Shown: piece after piece, positions 13,782 through 19,202 of the stretch
Position numbering within the stretch: position 1 is the stretch's first letter
How the letters are laid out: the number at the start of each line of letters is the position of its first letter
NCBI GenBank assembly: GCA_002340305.1
Contig: DDLU01000035.1
Coordinates: forward strand, 1 to 19,202
Reading direction: 5' to 3'
From: Desulfovibrio sp. UBA2564
Lineage (GTDB): Bacteria; Desulfobacterota; Desulfovibrionia; Desulfovibrionales; Desulfovibrionaceae
DNA length: 19,202 nucleotides
Notes under the pieces: model-generated
What the model was told of the DNA's origin: nothing
Seen by the model: the letters and a program-made list of their open reading frames with translations, nothing else
The model's database searches: none
Position numbers and translations under genes: made by a program

Positions 13782-15146
13782 TTAATCCCTGATATCCAAG
13801 TGCTTACTCTCAAGAGGCTCCCATTCAAGGGGAGCATCGGCAGCAATTCCATCACGACGGGGAAGCATACCTCGGGATTTAAAATAGTCATCAGGACGGG
13901 AAACTTTTTTCCACCATAGGTAGTACCCTTTACTTGGTATATACCTGCAATACAACCTCTGAAATTCCCTTTGGGCGATGGGAACAGCGAGTGAGAACTC
14001 CCTCCCGCGCTCTGCAAAACTGTAATCACGGCCGAACTTAACACTCTTCCAGTCGGCAAAATCCGGTTCATCCTTTAGGGGATCTCCATTCAAGGATGAA
14101 TAATACCTGTAAGATCCGTCAACATCCTTAACCCTGTAGGCTCTTCCTGAAGGAGAGCGGTCCACGGAAAAAGATACCGGCTTAAACTGGACTTTTTTGG
14201 AAAAAATTTTACGCGGAGAACGATAAAACAGAACACCATTCTTGAGCAAGAATCCATTTTCCTGTTCATAAAAAGGGGATTTCACTCTTTTGCTCACGTC
14301 CCATTGGAAACGCTCACCCTTCTCAGTAACAATATTCAGATGCGGACCATAGGCTTTGACAGACTTAAATGGTCCTCCTTTAATTTTTTGATCAAAAATA
14401 CGGGTTAATTTAAGCGGACTCCACATGACCATCTTCCCGGTGGTATCCACCCCCATGAGAATTCCTTCCTCATTGGAAAAGGTCAGCGAAAGGGGCTGGT
14501 AGGTGAACCTATCAATTTTGCGTAGTTTACCTGTAGCGGGGCCAACCCAAAGTCTGCGGGCTTTATCAACCAGTGCCAGCCAACTACCCCGTGGAGAAAC
14601 AGCAAACACATCCACAGTGCTGTTAACATCATGAGAACGTACCCGGGCACATGTGTTAACATCAAAGACTTCCACTAGTTTATTTTCTGCGGAAGCAACC
14701 GCCAACAAAGGTGACTCCGAAAACCATGAAATGGAATTTACAGGCGCGGCGGCTGCCTGCACAGCAGAACACCCCTGACCGCCATACATACGGACAACCC
14801 CGTTTTTAAATCCGGCAGCAAGGCTATTGTTCTCCTGCACAAAGGAAGTCACATCTTCGGCAAGATTAACAATCTCGTTGTTCTTACTAAGCTGTACAAC
14901 ATAATTCCCGGCCATATCTTCCGGCGGGCGATTATAAATGCTGTCCAGTGGGGAATACTGCTGAGATGCGGAGTATTCCACAAAACCGGCCAAACTAAGC
15001 GGTGCTTTTCCCACTAGTGCCGAAACATCAATGCTGCCGTCAGTGACAAGAGAAGGCTCATCTGTGGCAGGGGAAGGTTGCTTTGCACACCCGGAGGCCA
15101 AAAGGATAAGAGATACTAGAGCCGAAATTATTGACTTTTTATTCAT
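13782..15146 (-). CDS. WD40-like beta-propeller lipoprotein heading the T2SS operon
   Basis: A 454-aa lipoprotein. The signal peptide ends in lipobox LASGC (Cys20); Ala at +2 favours the outer membrane. After a low-complexity linker (about 21-75), residues about 80-280 contain at least four WD40-type blades, e.g. SISWFSESPLLAVASA, VFAVSPRGSWLALVD and LTFSNEEGILMGVD, followed by a less regular C-terminal region (about 280-454) rich in Lys, Arg and Tyr. AAGGA precedes the ATG. It is the first gene of the minus-strand arm, 34 bp before gspG. I know no standard Gsp component with this architecture; the pilotin GspS and scaffold GspAB are different. An outer-membrane assembly, secretin-associated or quality-control role is possible but unproven. 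Confidence 0.8.
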   Translation of the reverse strand: MNKKSIISALVSLILLASGCAKQPSPATDEPSLVTDGSIDVSALVGKAPLSLAGFVEYSASQQYSPLDSIYNRPPEDMAGNYVVQLSKNNEIVNLAEDVTSFVQENNSLAAGFKNGVVRMYGGQGCSAVQAAAAPVNSISWFSESPLLAVASAENKLVEVFDVNTCARVRSHDVNSTVDVFAVSPRGSWLALVDKARRLWVGPATGKLRKIDRFTYQPLSLTFSNEEGILMGVDTTGKMVMWSPLKLTRIFDQKIKGGPFKSVKAYGPHLNIVTEKGERFQWDVSKRVKSPFYEQENGFLLKNGVLFYRSPRKIFSKKVQFKPVSFSVDRSPSGRAYRVKDVDGSYRYYSSLNGDPLKDEPDFADWKSVKFGRDYSFAERGREFSLAVPIAQREFQRLYCRYIPSKGYYLWWKKVSRPDDYFKSRGMLPRRDGIAADAPLEWEPLESKHLDIRD

Positions 15147-15172
15147 AGTTCCTTCATGTTCAGGAAAGAAGT

Positions 15173-15202
15173 TTTAAACAACAGCCTAAATTGCGCACGC
15201 AA
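15173..15202 (-). promoter_or_regulatory. Candidate promoter/palindromic site for the gspG-N arm
   Basis: In the divergent intergenic region the 12-base palindrome TTGCGCACGCAA (15191-15202) supplies TTGCGT on the minus strand. TTTAAA lies 18 bp further (15178-15173), about 27 bp before the lipoprotein start. The palindrome could be an operator. Weak evidence, single sequence. Confidence 0.3.
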
Positions 15203-15294
15203 GCAATGCAATCGCACTTTACATCAGGTTGTGTTAAAGCAGAGCGTGTAAAAGTCAAGCCCGCACTAAAACATAGCTTGCCCAGACCCCGGGA

Positions 15295-15322
15295 TTACGG
15301 CACAAGAAGCCAACAGTATAAA
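15295..15322 (+). promoter_or_regulatory. Candidate promoter of the histidine kinase-gspC arm
   Basis: TTACGG (15295-15300), 16-bp spacer, TATAAA (15317-15322). Transcription would begin around 15330, just upstream of the preferred ATG at 15344, leaving a very short leader. Confidence 0.35.
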
Positions 15323-15343
15323 AAAACATTTTCCAATAATATT

Positions 15344-16591
15344 ATGTTAAAAAAAATTCTCGATATTATTTCCGGCAATTCAGGGCACAAAGCTATTCCT
15401 CGTATAGGAAGCAAGACATGGCGGCTTCCGGCTCTAGCTGTGTTTTATGTTCTTGCTTACGTTCTTTTTAACCTCGTAAATGACAGCATTGCCCGACACT
15501 ACATTTTCTGTATCTTTCTTGTTGTTTCAAGCCTTTATTTTTCATGGCGGCTTGGCGGACGGGAAACCATGACTTATGTGGGTTTTTTCAATATCTTTTT
15601 TGCCTTTATTTTTTCCCGTCTCTTGCACATGACCGGCAACTTTTCTTCCAAATTATTTCTAAGCCGTTCATTCATGACCCTCTATGTTGTGGCGATCATA
15701 TTCATGTTTATCATGACTAAAAGGAAATCGCCTGCTGACCGCGAGAAAATTGACCGCGAAAAATCAATTCGAGATGAAAGGCAAAGGCGTAGGCAGCTGG
15801 AACTAATGGTCGCCACAGAAAAACTGACTGACGACATGATCACCCAGGCCAACATGGTCAAAGACGAGCTCATGGTCCTGCAAAACTCATGGAAGTCCCA
15901 GATTCATACCATTGTTAATGATCTGCCTAAAGTCAAAGAACGGGAACTATACAACCAGATAGTAACCCCGTTTGAGGAAAGCATTATCGAGCACCTGCGC
16001 GACCTTGAAAAAAGGCTTTCCTTCAAACCGCAATTGATTGGGCTTGACGAACTGGCACTAAACCTTTCAGATAGGTTGGAAAACGCTCAAAAGCATTCCC
16101 GCAAACGACTCGATCTGCAATCGGACTTCACAAAATGGCTAAGCAGAGAAGAAGAAATCCTCGTAGACCGCTATAAGACGTGGGAAATCCTGATCAACTT
16201 AATCAGGAATAGTCAGACCGCCATGGAACTGCACCAGATCGAGCTCCTCCGCCAAGGCAGTGAAGCTTTTAAAAATTTCAAACCCCGTTTATCCATAGTA
16301 GCTGATATTCAGGGCAATTACGCTCGCTTAAGGGTCGCAGATACCGGCGGCGGCGTTTCAGAAGATAGCCTACAGGAATTATTCAAACGGGCAGTCCCCT
16401 CGGCAAAGCGCAAAGGCAAAGCTATGGGACAGGGAACTGTCTTCGTTAAATTCTTCGGTGACAACATGGGCTTTGATATTTCAGCCAAAAACACAACATC
16501 TTTAGGCTCCAAAGGGCTTGAAGTTACCATACTCATTCCCCTAGGAACCTTCGGTCCCGCAGGGGCGATTCCAGCAGCAGGAGATAAATAA
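15344..16591 (+). CDS. Membrane histidine kinase-like protein, four TM helices
   Basis: I prefer ATG 15344 (415 aa); the frame opens further to a TTG at 15191, but those 51 residues look non-coding and overlap likely promoter sequence. Four hydrophobic helices (about 29-46, 52-68, 76-94, 109-125) with short loops form a membrane sensor without a large periplasmic domain. A charged coiled coil (about 133-185) leads to a helical dimerisation segment where H188 (SQIHTIVNDLP) is the best phospho-His candidate, though the box is not canonical. The ATP-binding domain is clear: N-box EILINLIRNS (E281, N285, N289), G1 VADTGGG (D333), G2 GQGT (362-365). The stop overlaps the response regulator ATG (TAATGA), so the two are a coupled pair. 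Stimulus unknown. Confidence 0.85.
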   Translation: MLKKILDIISGNSGHKAIPRIGSKTWRLPALAVFYVLAYVLFNLVNDSIARHYIFCIFLVVSSLYFSWRLGGRETMTYVGFFNIFFAFIFSRLLHMTGNFSSKLFLSRSFMTLYVVAIIFMFIMTKRKSPADREKIDREKSIRDERQRRRQLELMVATEKLTDDMITQANMVKDELMVLQNSWKSQIHTIVNDLPKVKERELYNQIVTPFEESIIEHLRDLEKRLSFKPQLIGLDELALNLSDRLENAQKHSRKRLDLQSDFTKWLSREEEILVDRYKTWEILINLIRNSQTAMELHQIELLRQGSEAFKNFKPRLSIVADIQGNYARLRVADTGGGVSEDSLQELFKRAVPSAKRKGKAMGQGTVFVKFFGDNMGFDISAKNTTSLGSKGLEVTILIPLGTFGPAGAIPAAGDK

Positions 16592-17502
16592 TGACCCCGG
16601 AACAGGATCCTTATTTTTTTGTTTTAGCAGACGACGATCCGCGTTTGCACGAATATACTGTTTCAATCCTCCGTGACGCAGGAATTCTTGAGAAACACGA
16701 ATCTTTCTATGACCCGGTCTCCTTTCTGGCCTTTTTAAAGGAATCCGAAGAGGAGCCGGATGTAATCCTGCTTGATGTCCATTTTGAAGGATCAGGATTA
16801 AGCGGAGTGGATATTCTGCCTTTCATCCGTGAGGAATATCCATACATCCCGGTTATTCTATTGACCGGAATGGACGCTGAAGCCACAGACGAAGCCCAGT
16901 CCGATGTATTTACCTACTTCATCCCCAAGCCGGTAACTGAAGACCACCTGCTGCGCATGCTCCATTTTTATCTTGGAAAGAGTAAAAAAACTGCTGAACA
17001 GGTCAACACCCTCATGGCCGAGATGGAAGAAGTCAAAGGCTACCACCAACTGCTTGAAGAAGAAGTTGAACAGCTTCAGGATGAACAGCGTCGCCTTGAA
17101 GAGCAGAGCAGGTCTGAGAAAGTAACAGGGGCAGGAAAAGGTTTTGAAAGAGTAACCGAAATTCTTGAATCCCTGCTGACCAGAAGTGAAGCCATGCCCA
17201 GCTTCATTGCCGACCTTGAAAAAGTGTACTCCACCCAGTTCAAACTATTCAAAAAGGTCATTGAAACCCTGATCCGCTTTGACGTTCAGGATTCCGGAAC
17301 TCCGGGAATGAATATCCATAAGGTCAAGGGCACCCAGAATGTTTTCAGTGCCCGACTGTCCAGAAAAGTGCGGCTCTTTTATTACAGCTCCGCTAAGACC
17401 GTCAGAAAAAGGCTTTTAAGATTAGACATTTACCACGACACCAAGGGTATGGACAAGTGGATTAAAAACAACTACCATTCTTACGCTGAAATAGAGGAAT
17501 AG
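16591..17502 (+). CDS. Response regulator: REC, coiled coil, RelE/ParE-like C-terminal domain
   Basis: A 303-aa protein. The receiver (about 7-127) has the acidic pocket D14-D16, phospho-acceptor D62 (LLDVHF), T92 and K113 (PKP), so it should be phosphorylatable. An acidic coiled coil (about 131-175) and a linker follow. Residues about 205-303 do not look like a DNA-binding or enzymatic response-regulator output. Instead helices ending in FKLFKKVIETLIRF, then GMNIHKVKGTQNVFSARLSRKVRLFYY and LLRLDIYHDTKGMDKWIKN follow the RelE/ParE toxin pattern (nLhklkG, yxxRlxxxxRlfy, final strand with H-D). This is inference from pattern, not a search. No antitoxin gene is adjacent. It is coupled to the upstream kinase and lies 61 bp before gspC. 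Confidence 0.82.
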   Translation: MTPEQDPYFFVLADDDPRLHEYTVSILRDAGILEKHESFYDPVSFLAFLKESEEEPDVILLDVHFEGSGLSGVDILPFIREEYPYIPVILLTGMDAEATDEAQSDVFTYFIPKPVTEDHLLRMLHFYLGKSKKTAEQVNTLMAEMEEVKGYHQLLEEEVEQLQDEQRRLEEQSRSEKVTGAGKGFERVTEILESLLTRSEAMPSFIADLEKVYSTQFKLFKKVIETLIRFDVQDSGTPGMNIHKVKGTQNVFSARLSRKVRLFYYSSAKTVRKRLLRLDIYHDTKGMDKWIKNNYHSYAEIEE

Positions 17503-17512
17503 TAATTTTTAA

Positions 17513-17549
17513 TTTCCCGGCAGACTAGCGTATGCCAGGAAAGCTTTTT
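17513..17549 (+). terminator. Terminator/attenuator-like hairpin before gspC
   Basis: TTTCCCGGCA and TGCCAGGAAA form a 10-base stem with one mismatch, followed by GCTTTTT. It stands between the response regulator stop and the gspC start, so it may lower read-through into the secretion genes. Confidence 0.5.
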
Positions 17550-17563
17550 AGGATATATTTTTA

Positions 17564-18340
17564 ATGGAGCTGAAAGCCACCAAATTTCCGGCATGGCTGT
17601 GGCCGCTCGCTTTCGGGCTGGCTACGGCTTATCTTGTGTCGTCCTTTGTCCCGCTGCCTAAACCAACGGCACCTGTTCTCGGACAATCATTTTCTTCCGA
17701 TGCAGCCTCCAAGACTGAGAAAGATTCCAAACTTATTCTGGAAAAAAACATTCTTGGATTAGATAATCCGTCTGAAATACAGAAAAAAGCAACGGTAACT
17801 CCCTCCACTTGGATGCTTGTCGGTATCCTGACCGGGGAGACTGACATGGCCGTCTTCCGCATAAAAAATGAAACCTTCATTCTCCGTGAAGGCGAAGAGC
17901 ATGAAGGCTGGACACTCACAGAAATCAAACCCCAGTATGTTATCTGGAAATATGGGCGTGAGCAGAAAAAAGTCGCTATGTGGGATTCAGTACAAAACCT
18001 GAAGCTGGTTCGCGGTAAAACAAACAAAATTACCGTTAACAAAGCTGAAGCTAAAGAAATACTTGAAGACCCCAATGCTTTCCTCAAGCAAGCCTTGTTT
18101 AAACCGTATAGTAAGGGCGGAAAAACACAGGGTTTCCGGGTTACTAACATCAGAACCAACTCCCTGCTTAAAAAGCTTGGGCTGGAAAATGGCGATGTAC
18201 TCAAACGCATTAACGGCGAAATGATCACCGGACCGACCAAACTTTTGCAGGTGTACGGCTCTCTCGGTGGTGCATCAGCTATCGCCATTGACGTGGAACG
18301 CAAAGGGCAGACGCTCTCCCTGATTGTAGATCTCAAGTAG
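17564..18340 (+). CDS. gspC: Type II secretion system protein GspC
   Basis: A 258-aa inner-membrane protein that links the assembly platform to the outer-membrane secretin and takes part in substrate recognition. It has a short cytoplasmic N-terminus, a transmembrane helix (about 10-28), a Pro/Ser-rich linker, the homology region (about 55-150; WMLVGILTGETDMAVFRI, then EGEEHEGWTLTEI), and a C-terminal PDZ domain (about 183-258; GFRVTNIRTNSLLKKLGL, NGDVLKRINGEMI). This is the full GspC architecture. AGGA lies ten bases before the ATG. GspF follows after a 14-bp gap. Family call is firm. Confidence 0.93.
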   Translation: MELKATKFPAWLWPLAFGLATAYLVSSFVPLPKPTAPVLGQSFSSDAASKTEKDSKLILEKNILGLDNPSEIQKKATVTPSTWMLVGILTGETDMAVFRIKNETFILREGEEHEGWTLTEIKPQYVIWKYGREQKKVAMWDSVQNLKLVRGKTNKITVNKAEAKEILEDPNAFLKQALFKPYSKGGKTQGFRVTNIRTNSLLKKLGLENGDVLKRINGEMITGPTKLLQVYGSLGGASAIAIDVERKGQTLSLIVDLK

Positions 18341-18354
18341 GAATGTAATCAGAA

Positions 18355-19202
18355 ATGCCCACCTATCAATATCGCGCAGTCACCAAGGAAGGTAAGAAGA
18401 AAAAAGGCTTTGTGGAAGCCTCATCCCAATCCAGAGCCTTTGCCACTTTACAGGGCAAAGGACTCATGCCCCTGCGTCTTGAGCAGGTTAAATCCGGACA
18501 GAAAAAAGAAAGTTCCACCAAATCCCTGACCTCTTCCATATCCATGAGTGGTAAAATAAGGCTGAGTGAATCTTTTTACTACCTCGGTATTCTTCTCCAA
18601 AGCGGAACCGCATTAGCCCAGTCTCTGGATATGATGGCCCGAATGAGTGGAGGTAAAGCGAGCCACACCTGGATGGAAATCCGCGATGCCGTCCAGTCCG
18701 GGGAAAGCTTTTCATCCTGTCTTGGAAAATACCCTAAGATTTTCCCGCAGGTATACGTGGGCATGGTCCAAGTTGCTGAATCAGTAGGTAAGCTGGGTGA
18801 TGTTCTCGAAAACATCGCCAAGTATGAAGAAGAACGCGCCGAGGTAAGCGGACGACTCATGACTGCCATGGTCTATCCGGTGGTAATCCTGATGATCGGT
18901 ATGGGTGCGGTTTATTTCCTGCTTTCCGAGGTTCTGCCCAAGATTACCGGTATCTTCAAAGCCGCCAAAGGAGAACTCCCCACTTCCACAAAAATTGTTG
19001 TGGCACTGGGTAACACCCTGCAAAACCTCGGCCCGATGGCATTGCTCATTCCGCTTTGCCTGATTTTCGCCTTTATGAGTGCTTACAAAACCGTACCGAA
19101 ATTCCGGGAGAAGATTGATGGACTACTCTGGAAAATGCCGCTGGTTCAAAAAACAACTCTGGCGCGTTTTTCCGGCATTCTCGGTTTCCAGATTGATGCA
19201 GG
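18355..19202 (+). CDS. gspF: Type II secretion system protein GspF (3' end beyond window)
   Basis: Partial gene, about 282 codons visible, running off the right edge. It begins PTYQYRAVTKEGKKKKGFVEASS, the standard GspF N-terminus. The first T2SSF cytoplasmic domain spans about 65-165 (SESFYYLGILLQSGTALAQSL, VQSGESFSSCL, VAESVGKLGDVLENIA), followed by a transmembrane helix (about 175-197, VVILMIGMGAVYFLL), a second at about 225-245, and the start of the second T2SSF domain. GspF is the polytopic inner-membrane core of the platform that interacts with GspE and GspL. No termination or frameshift is visible. gspE and gspD are not in the window; they could lie beyond this edge. Confidence 0.95.
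   Translation, partial: MPTYQYRAVTKEGKKKKGFVEASSQSRAFATLQGKGLMPLRLEQVKSGQKKESSTKSLTSSISMSGKIRLSESFYYLGILLQSGTALAQSLDMMARMSGGKASHTWMEIRDAVQSGESFSSCLGKYPKIFPQVYVGMVQVAESVGKLGDVLENIAKYEEERAEVSGRLMTAMVYPVVILMIGMGAVYFLLSEVLPKITGIFKAAKGELPTSTKIVVALGNTLQNLGPMALLIPLCLIFAFMSAYKTVPKFREKIDGLLWKMPLVQKTTLARFSGILGFQIDA

Noticed and set aside
15191..15343. An upstream 51-codon extension of the histidine kinase starting at TTG.
   Set aside because: The residues are not protein-like for this family, TTG lies within a palindrome, and a promoter candidate falls inside the extension.
16591..17502. A toxin-antitoxin module in which the regulator is the toxin.
   Set aside because: No small antitoxin gene is adjacent and the RelE-like segment is fused to a receiver and coiled coil, so an ordinary toxin-antitoxin pair is not supported.
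17629..18336. A 235-codon minus-strand open frame across gspC.
   Set aside because: It is antisense to a clearly identified GspC with full domain structure; its translation is low-complexity Ser/Arg/Pro-rich and has no ribosome binding site context.

Overview
The window looks like a chromosomal segment of a Gram-negative, flagellated deltaproteobacterium, most likely Desulfovibrio in the broad sense (a marine, mid-GC lineage such as Maridesulfovibrio). That assignment is inferred from protein style, the MucR/Ros-type regulator, the type II secretion (T2SS) gene set and dispersed hairpin-rich intergenic repeats; no rRNA or other taxonomic marker is present.

Left part (1-5128). An intergenic repeat fragment is followed on the minus strand by a 77-aa cysteine-rich protein, a REC-REC-degenerate-GGDEF response regulator and a small lipoprotein. 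On the plus strand come a MucR/Ros zinc-finger regulator with its own promoter and a strong terminator, a twin-arginine-exported VanY-like peptidase, a hairpin-rich repeat, and fliM preceded by a good match to a flagellar sigma-28 promoter.

Middle part (5129-8447). The fliM/glycosyltransferase gap contains a nested inverted-repeat structure that looks like a folded RNA, probably read from the minus strand. A clear sigma-70 promoter then drives a three-gene sugar cassette: a WaaE-like family 2 glycosyltransferase, a 3,4-ketoisomerase (FdtA/QdtA type) and a PLP aminotransferase (FdtB/QdtB type), ending in a strong terminator. This would supply and perhaps attach a 3-amino-3,6-dideoxyhexose to a surface glycan. 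A convergent MnmM (YtqB)-type methyltransferase follows.

Right part (8530-19202). A T2SS locus is split into two divergent arms. The minus-strand arm reads lipoprotein (WD40-like propeller), gspG, H, I, J, K, L, M, N: the pseudopilus and the assembly platform. The plus-strand arm reads a four-helix membrane histidine kinase, a response regulator, gspC and a gspF that runs off the edge. gspD, gspE and the prepilin peptidase are not in the window.

The most unusual feature is the signalling pair at the head of the plus-strand arm. The response regulator carries, after its receiver and a coiled coil, a C-terminal domain that reads like a RelE/ParE-superfamily (mRNA-interferase-like) fold rather than a DNA-binding output. 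With the propeller lipoprotein heading the opposite arm, this suggests a lineage-specific control and assembly module for the secretion machine. All functional statements come from sequence reading alone.
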